Notes: generated from the letters alone by a model not told the origin. A stretch of DNA of 64,000 nt from Flavisphingomonas formosensis (GCF_009755815.1 NZ_WRPK01000004.1:1-64000); one strand, 5' to 3'. Shown: positions 8,547 to 18,155, counted from the stretch's first letter. Made by a program: numbers and translations.

Positions 8547-11036
8547 ATGAGTGGAGTGTTGAGCGGGCTCAAGGTGCTGGATCTCTCCTGGGGGATCGCC
8601 GGGCCGATCACGACCATGCTGATGGTCGACCATGGCGCCGAGGTGACGAAGATCGAACCGCCCGCAGGCGATCCGTTCCGCGACCAGCTGGGCTACAAGG
8701 CGTGGCAGCGCGGCAAGCGCAGCGCCGTCTTCGATCTCAAGGAGGCGGGCGACCACGCGCTGTTCCTCAACCTGGTGCGCGGCGCCGACGTACTGGTGGA
8801 GAGCTTCTCGCCGGGCACCACCAAGCGCCTCGGCATCGACTATGAGACGCTCGCCGCGATCAATCCGCGGCTGATCCATTGCTCGATCACCGCCTATGGC
8901 GATCATCCGGATCATGCCGGCCGTCCCGGTTACGACGCCCTGGTCGCGGCGCGCTCGGGGCTGCAGTGGGAGCAGCGGGGCTGGCCGGAGGGTGCGCTCA
9001 ACCATATGGCGGGCCGCGAGGACCCGTTCGCCGACGTCGAGATCGAGGCGGACTGGGTGCAGGGCCCGCCGCGCGAGGGGCCGCTTTTCTCCGCCGTGCC
9101 CTATCCCAGCATGGGCGCCGCCTATTCGGCCTCGCTCGGCATCGCGGCGGCGTTGTTCGCGCGCGAGCGGACCGGCCGGGGCCAGCATGTCGAGGCGACG
9201 CTGCTGCAGGGCGCGATGGCGGGCGGCGCCGGCGTGTGGCAGCGCGCCGAGGACATCGATGCCGAGATGTTCAACAGCTGGATCCTCGGGTCGCGCGCGC
9301 CCAAGGGCCATTATGAATGTTCGGACGGGCGCTGGATCCACAATTGGGTGCCCAATCCGCGCTTCATCCTGACCGCATCGGCCGGCGAGACGCTGGACGC
9401 GACGCCGGACCTGTCGGTACAGAACGATCCCGACCGCTTCGGCACCGGGCCCGAAGAGCTGGTCACCATGTCCTATTATCAGCCGATCCTGGCCGAGGCG
9501 ATGAAGCGTTTCCCGGCGCAGGCCTGGGTGGACGCGGCAGCCGTGGCCGGCGTCACCATGCAGGAGGCGCGTCCGCCCGAGGAGGCGCTGACCGATCCGC
9601 TGATGGTGGCGGACCGCTGCGCGGTGGCGGTGGACGATCCCGAGCTCGGGCCGATCCACCAGGTCGGCATCAGCTACACGCTTACCGACAGCCCCGGCGT
9701 GCCAGGCGGCCAGGCACCGAAGGTGGACCAGCATGGTGCGGAAGTGCGCGCCGAAGCGGCGGCCGCCGCGCCGGCCGAAGCCGGCAAGGGCGCATCGGGC
9801 GCAAGCGGGAAGGGGCCGCTGGCCGGCATTCGCGTGCTCGATCTCGGCCTTGCGATCGCCGGGCCGTTCGGCACGCAGCTGCTGTCCGATCTCGGCGCGG
9901 AGGTGATCAAGGTCAACGCGCTCTACGACACCTACTGGCATCGCAACCACATCGCCTACATGGCCAATCGCGGAAAACGCTCTATCGCGCTGAATCTCAA
10001 GGATCCGCGCGCGATGCAGGTGCTGATCGAGCTGATCCACAGCGCCGACGTCGTCCAGCACAATATGCGCTATGACGCGGCCGAGCGGCTCGGCATCGAC
10101 TATGAGAGCCTGAAGGCGATCAAGCCCGACCTCATCTACTGCCACACCCGGGGCCATGAGCATGGCCCGCGCCAGGCGCTGCCCGGCAACGACCAGACCG
10201 GCGGTTGCCTGGCCGGCGTGCAATATGAGGATGGCGGCATGGCCGACGGCGGCAAGCCGATGTGGTCCTTCACCTCCTTCGGCGACACCGGCAACGGCTT
10301 CCTCTCGGCGATCGGCATCTGCCAGGCGCTGCGCCACCGGGCGCTGACCGGCAAGGGACAGCGGGTCGACACCTCGATCGTCAACGCGCAGCTGCTCAAT
10401 TGCTCCTTTGCCATCGCCAAGGCGGATGGCGGCGCGCTCGATCGGCCGCGGCTGGACCGGATGCAGAGCGGCCTTGCCGCTACCTATGGTCTCTATCAGG
10501 GTAGCGATGGCGGCTGGCTGTGCATCGCGGCGGTCTCGCCGGAGCAGTGCAAGGCGCTTGCCGAGGTGACCGGCGTCGCGCTGGACGGCGAGGACAAGGC
10601 GGTGCGCGCGGCACTGGCGGAGCGGTTCCGCACCCGCGGCGCGGCCGACTGGCTCGCGGCGCTGGATGCCGCGGGTGTGCCGGCGGAAATCTCGGATCCG
10701 GAGATCTCGCGGCGCATCCATGACGATCCTGAGCTCAAGCGCCGCAACTGGGTCACTTCCTATCCGCATCCGTTCGTAGGCCGGATCGATCAGATCGGCC
10801 TGCTCGTCGGCCTTTCCGACACGCCCGGCGCCATCCAGGGGCCGCCGCTGGTCGTCGGCCAGGATACGCGGGCGATCCTCGCCGAGCTCGGCCGCGGCGA
10901 CGAGGAGATCGAGACGCTGCTCGCCGAGAGCGTCGCCATGGCCTGGGCACCGGGCGAAACGCACCGCGTCTTCGCCAGCCGCTGGGAGGCGCCGGCGACC
11001 ACGGTGCCGGATGCTCCGGCGAAGGCGGCGGAGTAG
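8547..11036 (+). CDS. Tandem CaiB/BaiF-type CoA-transferase (two-domain fusion)
   Basis: An 829-residue protein made of two class III CoA-transferase modules, about 1-400 and 428-810. Each begins with the family signature (LKVLDLSWGIAGPITTMLMVDHGAEVTKIEPP and IRVLDLGLAIAGPFGTQLLSDLGAEVIKV) and each keeps a candidate catalytic aspartate (D130 in GYDALVA, D549 in GNDQTGG). The modules are joined by an Ala/Gly/Lys-rich linker near residues 400-427. Class III enzymes normally work as interlocked dimers of about 400-residue chains, so this chain could form the pair from one polypeptide. GGAGGAGGAG precedes the ATG. It probably loads CoA onto a carboxylic-acid intermediate. Confidence 0.88.
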   Translation: MSGVLSGLKVLDLSWGIAGPITTMLMVDHGAEVTKIEPPAGDPFRDQLGYKAWQRGKRSAVFDLKEAGDHALFLNLVRGADVLVESFSPGTTKRLGIDYETLAAINPRLIHCSITAYGDHPDHAGRPGYDALVAARSGLQWEQRGWPEGALNHMAGREDPFADVEIEADWVQGPPREGPLFSAVPYPSMGAAYSASLGIAAALFARERTGRGQHVEATLLQGAMAGGAGVWQRAEDIDAEMFNSWILGSRAPKGHYECSDGRWIHNWVPNPRFILTASAGETLDATPDLSVQNDPDRFGTGPEELVTMSYYQPILAEAMKRFPAQAWVDAAAVAGVTMQEARPPEEALTDPLMVADRCAVAVDDPELGPIHQVGISYTLTDSPGVPGGQAPKVDQHGAEVRAEAAAAAPAEAGKGASGASGKGPLAGIRVLDLGLAIAGPFGTQLLSDLGAEVIKVNALYDTYWHRNHIAYMANRGKRSIALNLKDPRAMQVLIELIHSADVVQHNMRYDAAERLGIDYESLKAIKPDLIYCHTRGHEHGPRQALPGNDQTGGCLAGVQYEDGGMADGGKPMWSFTSFGDTGNGFLSAIGICQALRHRALTGKGQRVDTSIVNAQLLNCSFAIAKADGGALDRPRLDRMQSGLAATYGLYQGSDGGWLCIAAVSPEQCKALAEVTGVALDGEDKAVRAALAERFRTRGAADWLAALDAAGVPAEISDPEISRRIHDDPELKRRNWVTSYPHPFVGRIDQIGLLVGLSDTPGAIQGPPLVVGQDTRAILAELGRGDEEIETLLAESVAMAWAPGETHRVFASRWEAPATTVPDAPAKAAE

Positions 11037-11049
11037 GCACGGCTCCCAT

Positions 11050-11140
11050 CACCGTTTGCACTGAGCTTGTCGAAGTGCTCCCTTCTTTGTCCATGATCGA
11101 AAAGGAAGGGAGGGCTTCGACAAGCTCAGCCCAAACGGTG
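11050..11140. repeat. Long imperfect hairpin between genes
   Basis: An extended inverted repeat lies in the 228-bp gap after the CoA-transferase gene. CACCGTTTG (11050-11058) pairs with CAAACGGTG (11132-11140), CTGAGCTTGTCGAAG pairs with CTTCGACAAGCTCAG (11114-11128), and CTCCCTTC pairs with GAAGGGAG nearer the loop. The TTCGACAAGCTCAG arm is, as I recall, a frequent intergenic repeat in sphingomonads and other high-GC bacteria. It may act as a terminator, although it has no T-run. Confidence 0.65.
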
Positions 11141-11264
11141 GTGAGGGAGCGCAGACTTTCAATCGACGTCAGTCCGAATTTGCATGGCTGCGTTGTCGCC
11201 TTCGGCGCTGTCCGCCGCCGAGACGGCAGATTAGGCTGACGCGAACCACGATAGGGGAGAGGGC

Positions 11265-11645
11265 ATGGCGCAGAAGGACGACATCTATTTCTGGGAGGGA
11301 GCCCGTGAAGGACGACTCCTGCTGCGCAGTTGCGCAGAGTGCGGCCGGATCGCGCATCCGCCGGTGCCGATGTGCCCTCAGTGCCATTCGCTCGAATGGG
11401 GCACGCGGCAGGCGAGCGGGCGGGGGACCGTCTATGCCTGGATCGACTCGCGCCATCCCTCGCGCGTGGAATCGCCGTCGCGGATCGTCGCGCTGATCGA
11501 CCTGGAGGAGGGGGTGCGTCTCGTCTCCAACCTGCGCGACATCGCGCTCGACGATGTCGAGCCGGGCTTGCCGGTCGAAGTCTTCTTCGAAGAGATCAAC
11601 GGCCATGTCATGCCTCAATTCCGGGTCATGGAGGGCCGGGCATGA
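11265..11645 (+). CDS. DUF35 OB-fold zinc-ribbon protein
   Basis: A 126-residue protein with an N-terminal rubredoxin-like zinc ribbon (CAEC at about 23-26, CPQC at about 37-40) followed by an OB-fold (about 50-120). DUF35 proteins partner thiolase-like enzymes or are fused to MaoC hydratases, as in ChsH2 of steroid side-chain degradation, where they dock the Ltp2 aldolase. The stop overlaps the next start (ATGA), and the next gene is exactly such a lipid-transfer thiolase-like protein, so the two probably form a complex. Confidence 0.88.
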   Translation: MAQKDDIYFWEGAREGRLLLRSCAECGRIAHPPVPMCPQCHSLEWGTRQASGRGTVYAWIDSRHPSRVESPSRIVALIDLEEGVRLVSNLRDIALDDVEPGLPVEVFFEEINGHVMPQFRVMEGRA

Positions 11646-12793
11646 GCAACATTAGCGACACCGCGATCGTCGGCATCGGGCAGACGGAATTTTCCAAGGA
11701 TTCGGGCCGCAGCGAATTGCAGCTCGCCGCCGAAGCGAGTCTGGCCGCGATCCGCGATGCGGGGCTCTCGCCGTCGGACATCGACGGCATGGTCACCTTC
11801 ACGCTCGACAGCAATGACGAGCTCGATCTCATGCGCTGCCTCGGCATTACCGAGTTGAACTGGACGGCGCGCGGGCCGTTTGGCGGCGCTGCCGCATCGG
11901 CGACTGTGCAGCTCGCCTCGGCGGCGGTCGCCTCTGGCGCTGCCAAGGCGGTGCTGATCTATCGCGCCTTCAACGAGCGTTCCGGCAAGCGTTTCGGGCA
12001 GCCGGACGCGGGTGGTTATGCGGCGATGATGGGCGGGCCCGATTTCCACTTCGCCTATGGCCTCGATACGCCGGCCAAGATCTATTCGCTCTGGTATCAG
12101 CGCTACATGCGCAAATATGGCGTGACGAGCGAGGATCTCGGCCGCTACGTCGTCGTCGCGCGCGACCATGCGGCGACCAATCCGGCGGCCTGGTATTACG
12201 GCAAGCCGATCACGCTGGACGATCACCAGAATTCTCGCTGGATCGTCGAGCCGATCCTGCACCTGCTCGATTGCTGCCAGGAATCCGACGGCGGCGTCGC
12301 GATCGTCATTACCTCCGCCGATCGCGCGAAGGACATGAAGAATGGCGGCGTACGGGTCAAGGCAGCGACGCAGTCGCATCGCTTCGGCGGGCAGATCATG
12401 TTCGATTATTATCGCGACGATCTCGCCGAATTCGAAGAGACGCGGACGATGTCGGAGCGGCTCTGGAAGGATGCGGGGCTCGGTCCCAAGGATATAGACG
12501 TCGCGATGATCTACGAGAATTTCACGCCCGTCGTGTTCCTGGCGCTGGAAGGCCATGGATTCTGCAAGCGCGGTGAAGCGAAGGACTTTATCCGGGACGG
12601 ACACATTCGGCTCGCCGGATCGTTGCCGGTCAATACCCATGGCGGCCTCTTGGGCGAGGCCTATATCCATGGCGTCAACAACATATTGGAAGGCGTCCGC
12701 CAGATCCGCGGCACTGCCGCCAATCAGGTGGCGGGGGCACAGCATGTGCTCGTTTCGGCGAGCCGCAGCGGCATGATCCTGGGTCCGTTATAA
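11642..12793 (+). CDS. Lipid-transfer thiolase-like protein (Ltp2/SCP-x type)
   Basis: A 383-residue thiolase-fold protein. It lacks the reactive cysteine context of true thiolases and shows instead the SCP-x/Ltp2 features: MIYENFTP in the middle of the C-terminal half and a HGG motif in VNTHGGLLGEAYIHG (about 331-345). Ltp2 performs a retro-aldol cleavage of a side chain once bound to a DUF35 partner. The overlapping DUF35 gene upstream supports the same job here. An alternative is a thiolase-like acyl-transferring enzyme. The start at 11642 is fixed by the ATGA overlap. Confidence 0.85.
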   Translation: MSNISDTAIVGIGQTEFSKDSGRSELQLAAEASLAAIRDAGLSPSDIDGMVTFTLDSNDELDLMRCLGITELNWTARGPFGGAAASATVQLASAAVASGAAKAVLIYRAFNERSGKRFGQPDAGGYAAMMGGPDFHFAYGLDTPAKIYSLWYQRYMRKYGVTSEDLGRYVVVARDHAATNPAAWYYGKPITLDDHQNSRWIVEPILHLLDCCQESDGGVAIVITSADRAKDMKNGGVRVKAATQSHRFGGQIMFDYYRDDLAEFEETRTMSERLWKDAGLGPKDIDVAMIYENFTPVVFLALEGHGFCKRGEAKDFIRDGHIRLAGSLPVNTHGGLLGEAYIHGVNNILEGVRQIRGTAANQVAGAQHVLVSASRSGMILGPL

Positions 12794-12801
12794 TCATCGG
12801 C

Positions 12802-12850
12802 TCGTCATGCTGAAACGGGTTTCAGCATGACGATGTCGTATTTTTCTTCT
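12802..12850 (+). terminator. Perfect hairpin followed by T-rich tract
   Basis: TCGTCATGCTGAAAC (12802-12816) and GTTTCAGCATGACGA (12819-12833) form a perfect 15-bp stem with a 2-base loop, followed by a T-rich tract (12839-12850). It lies 8 bases after the thiolase-like gene, so it probably ends that operon. The same stem sequence recurs at 19269-19297, so it is also a dispersed repeat. Confidence 0.7.
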
Positions 12851-12988
12851 TAAGCCATGTCGATTTTTGCACCGAAGCATTGTCGTTTTCCGCTCTGGCT
12901 GCAGCGGGGGGCTGCAGCCTAAATCCCCCCGAAACGACCGCGCGCCCGATGAACGGGCCGGCAGGCGTCGTTCATCGGGGAGGAAAAT

Positions 12989-15460
12989 ATGCCATCTTCA
13001 CGCTGCCTCATGCTGGCTGCAGCCGCGGTGCCGGCACTGTTCGCTACGCCGGCCTTCGCGCAGAACGGCGCCCAGCCCGCCACGGCGGGAGAGAGCAGCG
13101 ATCCGGTGGCGATCCAGGACATCGTCGTGACCGCCCGGCGCAAGGCGGAAAGCCTGCAGACCGTGCCGATCGCGATCACCGCGCTGAGCGCGGACAGCGT
13201 GCGTGAGCGCAATATCCAGACCGCGGCGGATCTCCAGAAGATCGTGCCGTCGCTGAGCGTCGCCACCGCTGTCAATCGCACCACCGAATCTTTCTCGATC
13301 CGCGGACTCGGCGCCAGCCAGGGCGCGCAGGTGGCGACCACCGCGGTGAATTCGGTGCAGACCTATTTCAACGAGGTGCCGGGGCAGGCCGGCGTCGGCA
13401 GCTATTATGATCTTCAGAACGTGCAGGTGCTGAAGGGGCCGCAGGGCACGCTGTTCGGGCGCAATACCACCGGCGGCGCGATCCTGTTCGAGACGCGGCG
13501 GCCGACCTTCTCGACCGACGGCTATATCCAGGTGCAGGGGGGCAGCCACGGACTTTATGGCGTGGAAGGCGCCGTCAACCTGCCGGTGATCCAGGACGTG
13601 CTGGCGATCCGCATCGCGGGCGTCGAATATCATCGCGACGGCTTCACCACCAACTATGCATCGCGCATCAACGCCGACAACAGCTTCACCAGCCTCGGCA
13701 CGCAGAAGCTGGACGATCGCGACTATCAGAGCGGCCGCATCTCGATCCTGTTCCAGCCGGCGAGCAACCTGCGCAACACCACCATCTACAATTATTTCCA
13801 GAGCAATCGGAACGGCGACGCCGCGGTGCTGCGTACCTTCAACCGCGATGCGGTGTTCGCGGCGGACCTGCGCGCGGCGCTCCCCGCATCGGTGGTGAGC
13901 GCCTTCGGTCTCACCAACCCGCTGCCGCTCACCCTGGCCGGCGGGCCGCCGACCTCCGGTCTTTCGACGGATTTCGTCAACACGGTGCTGGCCGCGAAAG
14001 CGGCGGGCCGCTTCAGCTTCTTCTCCGACGCGACGCTGGAGGCGATCCAGGCGCGGCAGGATGCGTGCGGCATACGCTGCGTGTTCGACGGGTTCCTGCA
14101 AAATTACCATGCCAAGACGCATCTCGTCTCGAACCTGACGGATTGGACCGTCTCGGACACGCTCACCGTCCGCAACATCTTCGGATACAGCCATCAGCAG
14201 TCGCGCTATGCGTTCGACTATGAAGGCACGCCGCTGGACCTGATCGGAATCAAGAACACGAAGGCGGACGGCAATCTCCTGGCGCAGGATAATTTCAGCG
14301 AAGAGCTGCAATTGCAGGGGCACAGCTTCGACAACATGCTGGACTGGGTCGTCGGCGGTTTTGCGGAATGGAGCCGGCCCGGTGGCAAATCCCAGACGAT
14401 TTCCTCGACGATCGGCGGGCTGAACGTCCAGCGCCCGGTATCGTTCGGCCATACCTATGCGATTTTCGCCCAAGGGACGCTCGACCTGCGGGGAATCCTG
14501 CCGGGCCTCAAGTTCACGGCGGGCGGACGCTATACGTGGGACAAGCGGGCGGGCACCGCGCAACAGTTCAACCCGATCACCGGCAATTGTTCGCTGGGCG
14601 GCGCGCCGGGCAACGGCAAACCGTTCAACGACGAGACTTGCCGTTTCGATCAGTCGAAGAAGTTCCGGCAGCCGACATGGACCTTCTCGCTCGATTACCA
14701 GGCGACGCGCGATCTGCTTTTCTATGCGACGTCGCGGCGCGGCTACAAGCCGGGTGGGTTCAACTTCGGAGCGCCTTCGGATCAATATCTGACTTATGAT
14801 CCCGAAACCGTGACCGATCTCGAACTCGGCGCCAAGACCGACTGGAGCCTTGGCGGCGATGCGAAGCTGCGGGCGAACGTCGCGGTCTACAAGAACTGGT
14901 ACAACAACATCATCCAACAGACCGGCATCACCGTGAACGGCCAGGCGACGTCGGTGATCGTCAACGGCGGCAAGGCGAGCATCAAGGGCGTTGAGTTCGA
15001 AGGTGCGCTGATACCCTTTGCCGGCTTCGAACTGACCGGCTTCTACAGCTATACCGACGCCAAATATGCGTCTTCCTCGCCTCTGGTCTTCACCTTCTCG
15101 CCCAAGAACAAATATAATCTGAGCGCACGCTACGAACTGCCGCTGCCGGAAAGCGTCGGCCGGGTCATCCCAAGCGTCAGCTATTCGCATCAGAGCAGCT
15201 TCTACGGGCTCAACACGCCGCAAGTGCCCTATGCGAAATTGCCAGGATACGGCACGCTCGACGTGCGGGTCGACTGGAACCAGATCGGCGGAAAACCGCT
15301 GGACGCGTCCTTCTTCGTGACCAACGCCACCAACAAGCATTATGTGCAGGGCCGCCTCACCACCTATGCCTCGCTGGGCGTCGTCGCCGACACCTGGGGC
15401 GAACCCCGCATGATGGGCGTCCAGCTGCGCTATCGCTTCGGAACTTCTGCCACGCGCTGA
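12989..15460 (+). CDS. TonB-dependent outer membrane receptor
   Basis: An 823-residue receptor with signal peptide 1-24 (AFA cleavage), a TonB-box/plug start at QDIVVTARRK, the plug signatures LKGPQGTLFGRNTTGGAILFETRRP, and a beta-barrel ending in QLRYRF. This is the non-iron type that sphingomonads use widely for uptake of hydrophobic or aromatic compounds. GGGGAGGAAAAT precedes the start. It stands alone between two terminator hairpins and is likely the uptake gate for the substrate handled by the surrounding enzymes. Confidence 0.93.
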   Translation: MPSSRCLMLAAAAVPALFATPAFAQNGAQPATAGESSDPVAIQDIVVTARRKAESLQTVPIAITALSADSVRERNIQTAADLQKIVPSLSVATAVNRTTESFSIRGLGASQGAQVATTAVNSVQTYFNEVPGQAGVGSYYDLQNVQVLKGPQGTLFGRNTTGGAILFETRRPTFSTDGYIQVQGGSHGLYGVEGAVNLPVIQDVLAIRIAGVEYHRDGFTTNYASRINADNSFTSLGTQKLDDRDYQSGRISILFQPASNLRNTTIYNYFQSNRNGDAAVLRTFNRDAVFAADLRAALPASVVSAFGLTNPLPLTLAGGPPTSGLSTDFVNTVLAAKAAGRFSFFSDATLEAIQARQDACGIRCVFDGFLQNYHAKTHLVSNLTDWTVSDTLTVRNIFGYSHQQSRYAFDYEGTPLDLIGIKNTKADGNLLAQDNFSEELQLQGHSFDNMLDWVVGGFAEWSRPGGKSQTISSTIGGLNVQRPVSFGHTYAIFAQGTLDLRGILPGLKFTAGGRYTWDKRAGTAQQFNPITGNCSLGGAPGNGKPFNDETCRFDQSKKFRQPTWTFSLDYQATRDLLFYATSRRGYKPGGFNFGAPSDQYLTYDPETVTDLELGAKTDWSLGGDAKLRANVAVYKNWYNNIIQQTGITVNGQATSVIVNGGKASIKGVEFEGALIPFAGFELTGFYSYTDAKYASSSPLVFTFSPKNKYNLSARYELPLPESVGRVIPSVSYSHQSSFYGLNTPQVPYAKLPGYGTLDVRVDWNQIGGKPLDASFFVTNATNKHYVQGRLTTYASLGVVADTWGEPRMMGVQLRYRFGTSATR

Positions 15461-15486
15461 GCGCTTAGTCATCGGCTCCCACTTGG

Positions 15487-15518
15487 AGGCCCGGCCCGCT
15501 GCCGGGCCTTCTTTTTTT
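15487..15518 (+). terminator. Rho-independent terminator after TonB receptor
   Basis: AGGCCCGGC and GCCGGGCCT form a strong GC stem around CCGCT, directly followed by TCTTTTTTT. This is a textbook intrinsic terminator 27 bases after the receptor stop. Confidence 0.9.
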
Positions 15519-15641
15519 GGGAAGCTGGCCGGCCATGCTGTTAGTTTTTGTGCCGTCCTCTGTCAGCTTTTGCCATGTCGAGCGCTCCGCGCGGGGCTTA
15601 CGCCATTCACAGGCGTCCAAAGACCAAGCGGAGAGAGAGTC

Positions 15642-16736
15642 ATGGCAAGCGCTCCACAGGAAAAACTGGTTTCCGTCGACTCGCACGTCTTCTTCACCGA
15701 CGAATGGGTGACGCCGCGGCTGCCCGAGCGGCTGCGCCAGACATGGGTGGACGGCAACAAGCGGTATCAGCAGCTCGAGCTCGACAAGCGCGGCGGCTTC
15801 ATTCCCGACATCGTCGACATCATGGATCCCTATGCCTGGAACGATCCGGGCCATTATGAACCGCACGCAAAACTGAAGGCGATGGACCGCGACGGCGTGT
15901 TCGCCGAGGTGATCTTCCCAGAGGTGGGCGGCGCCAAGATGTGCGGCCCGTCGATCATGGGCCGGGACTGGCAGGAGATGCTGTCCGGCTTCAACGACGC
16001 GATCGGCGATTTCGCCTCGATTGACACGGAGCGTCTGCTCTGCGCCTATCAGCTGCTGCCTTATGACGTCGACGCGTCGATCAAGGAGGTGGAGCGCATC
16101 GCGAAGAAAGGCGCGCGCTGCGTGCAGCTGCCGTCCTTCCCGAGCGAGATCGGCCTCAAGGATTATTATCACGAGGATTATGACCGGCTGTGGGGCGCGC
16201 TCCAGGAAACCGGGCTCACCATCCTCAACCATCTCGACAATAACGAGAAGAGCTACGAACATATCAAGCGCGATCCGACCCCGCAGAAGGGCATCGCGCT
16301 CGGTCTGCCGAGCCTCGCGCTGGCCGAGACCATCGCCTTCTGGATCCTGCCGGGCACGATGGAGAAATTCCCGAAGCTCAAGGTGATGTTCGTCGAGCCG
16401 GGGCTGGGCTGGCTGCCCTTCCTGTTCGACACCGTGCTCGACGGGCGCATCGTCCAGGGGCATTACAAGTTCCCGAATCTCAAGCTGCTGCCCAGCGAAT
16501 ATTTCAAGCGGCAGATGGGCGCGACCTTCATGTACGAGCCGCTCGGCCTCAAATATTGCTATGAATATTTCGGACCGGACTGCCTCTACTGGTCCACCGA
16601 CTTCCCGCATCCGGCGACCTCCTGGCCGAATTCCCGCGAACTCATGGAGAAGCAATTCTCCGCTGCGGGTGTCTCGGCCGAGGACCGCAGGAAGATCACC
16701 TGCGACAATGGTCTCAGGATGTTCGCACTGAAATGA
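15642..16736 (+). CDS. Amidohydrolase-2 family metal-dependent hydrolase/decarboxylase
   Basis: A 364-residue TIM-barrel protein of the ACMS-decarboxylase/amidohydrolase_2 group. Metal-ligand motifs are visible: D13-S-H15 near the N-terminus, a central His in ILNHLDNN, and the late Asp in YWSTDFPH. Members decarboxylate aromatic acids or open rings, so it fits an aromatic or ring-cleaved intermediate. The ATG at 15642 follows GGAGAGAGAG. It overlaps the MFS gene by 4 bases (ATGA). Confidence 0.87.
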   Translation: MASAPQEKLVSVDSHVFFTDEWVTPRLPERLRQTWVDGNKRYQQLELDKRGGFIPDIVDIMDPYAWNDPGHYEPHAKLKAMDRDGVFAEVIFPEVGGAKMCGPSIMGRDWQEMLSGFNDAIGDFASIDTERLLCAYQLLPYDVDASIKEVERIAKKGARCVQLPSFPSEIGLKDYYHEDYDRLWGALQETGLTILNHLDNNEKSYEHIKRDPTPQKGIALGLPSLALAETIAFWILPGTMEKFPKLKVMFVEPGLGWLPFLFDTVLDGRIVQGHYKFPNLKLLPSEYFKRQMGATFMYEPLGLKYCYEYFGPDCLYWSTDFPHPATSWPNSRELMEKQFSAAGVSAEDRRKITCDNGLRMFALK

Positions 16737-17986
16737 GCATGGCCGCCGGCGCGTCCGCCGGCCGGGGCTGGGCGATCGTGGCGGCGATGTTCGTCACCAC
16801 CATGCTCAGCGTCGGCACCACGCTCTACGCCTTCGGCGTGCTGGTGAAACCGATCAGTGCCGAACTGGGGCTGTCGCGCGCCGCGGTGAACATGGGGCTG
16901 GTGCTGCTCCAGCTCGGTGGGGCCGTGGCCGGCCCGATGATCGGGAGGATGATCGACCGCGCCTCGGCCCGCTGGATACTGGTCGTCGCCGGATTCCTGT
17001 TCGCAGGCGCCTTTGTCGCGATCGCGTCGACCAGCAATCTCTGGGTGATCGCCGTCGCGCTGCTGGTGCCGCTCGCCTTCGGCTGGGTGGCGACGGGATC
17101 GCTGATCGGCACGACCCTGGCGGTGCGCTGGGTGCGCGACCGGCGGGCGCTGGCGATGGGCATCATCGCCGCGTCCACCTCTGCCGGCGGCCTGGTGGTG
17201 GTGCCGCTGGTGGTCTGGCTCGTCTCCCATGTCGGCTGGCGCGCAGCGATGATGATCGAGGGGATAACCGTCGGCGTCGTAGTGGTGCTGCTGGCGCTGC
17301 TGGTGGTACGCGACTGGCCGGATGGGCCGACGGAAGACGCGGGCGCGCGCACGGCGACATCGCGCACAGCGCCGATCCCTGTCATGCATTTCCTGCGACT
17401 GCGCAATTTCTGGCTGGTGGCGCTAGCCGCCGGCACGCTGATGGCGGTGGATCAGGCGCTGCTCGCCTCGCTCATTCCCTTCGCCACCGATGGCGGGCTG
17501 AGCCTGGTCGAGGCCGGTTTCCTGATGTCCTGTCTGACCGGCGCGGGCATTGCCGGCAAGCTCGCCATCGCCGCGCTAGCCGATCGCGTCGACAAGCGGC
17601 TGCTGTTCTGCGTCATCGCTCTCTCCAACGCCGCCTTCCTCGCACTGTTGCTGGGCGAGCCGCCTTATGCGGTGCTGCTGCCGGTGTGCTGCGTGATGGG
17701 GCTGGTGCTGGGCGGGACGATCCCGGTCTGGTACGCGCTGATCGCGGACCTGTTCGGGGCGCGCTCCTTCGGCAGCGTGATGGGTGCGATGGGGCCGATC
17801 TCGCTCGCGCTCTCGATGACGGCGATGCGCTTCGTCGGCGCGAGTTACGACGCGCACGGGGATTATGCGCAGGCGTTCCGGATCTTCCTGGCGGCCTCGC
17901 TGCTGACCATATTGCTCATCTTCCTGGCGCGCATGCCGGCGCGCGGCGAACCGGGTGGAGGGGACCGTCCCGCACTGGCGGGTTGA
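16733..17986 (+). CDS. MFS transporter
   Basis: A 417-residue inner membrane carrier with 12 predicted hydrophobic segments in two groups of six separated by the polar stretch DWPDGPTEDAGARTATSRT (about 195-220). The family loop between helices 2 and 3 is seen as GPMIGRMIDRASARWIL. It resembles oxalate/formate-type or monocarboxylate carriers. Coupled to the amidohydrolase gene by a start-stop overlap, so it probably moves that enzyme's substrate or product. Confidence 0.88.
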   Translation: MSMAAGASAGRGWAIVAAMFVTTMLSVGTTLYAFGVLVKPISAELGLSRAAVNMGLVLLQLGGAVAGPMIGRMIDRASARWILVVAGFLFAGAFVAIASTSNLWVIAVALLVPLAFGWVATGSLIGTTLAVRWVRDRRALAMGIIAASTSAGGLVVVPLVVWLVSHVGWRAAMMIEGITVGVVVVLLALLVVRDWPDGPTEDAGARTATSRTAPIPVMHFLRLRNFWLVALAAGTLMAVDQALLASLIPFATDGGLSLVEAGFLMSCLTGAGIAGKLAIAALADRVDKRLLFCVIALSNAAFLALLLGEPPYAVLLPVCCVMGLVLGGTIPVWYALIADLFGARSFGSVMGAMGPISLALSMTAMRFVGASYDAHGDYAQAFRIFLAASLLTILLIFLARMPARGEPGGGDRPALAG

Positions 17987-18089
17987 GCGAGCCCCCGTTT
18001 CGGACGACCGGTTCAAGCGCTTTTTGCACGCGGCGCGCGCAGCGGCTATGGCGGCGCCATGACGGCGGGCGGCATATATTCGGGATGAG

Positions 18090-18155
18090 ATGGAAGAACG
18101 GAAGCCGATGATCGAGCGCAAGACCCACTGCCCGGCCGGCGGGCGGCTCCGCTAG
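18090..18155 (+). CDS. Possible 21-codon leader peptide before TetR gene
   Basis: A short frame (MEERKPMIERKTHC...) whose TAG stop directly abuts the GTG start of the TetR gene. It could couple translation of the regulator, which has no good ribosome site of its own. Only the abutting position supports it; coding potential over 21 codons cannot be judged. It lies in the 169-bp gap after the MFS gene, which holds nothing else recognisable. Confidence 0.2.
   Translation: MEERKPMIERKTHCPAGGRLR

Noticed and set aside
8523-10964. A minus-strand open frame of 813 codons opposite the tandem CoA-transferase
   Set aside because: An antisense shadow: the plus-strand product has two full family domains and a strong ribosome site.
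12998-15472. A minus-strand frame of 824 codons opposite the first TonB receptor
   Set aside because: Composition is typical of antisense in high-GC DNA; the receptor reading has signal peptide, plug and barrel motifs.
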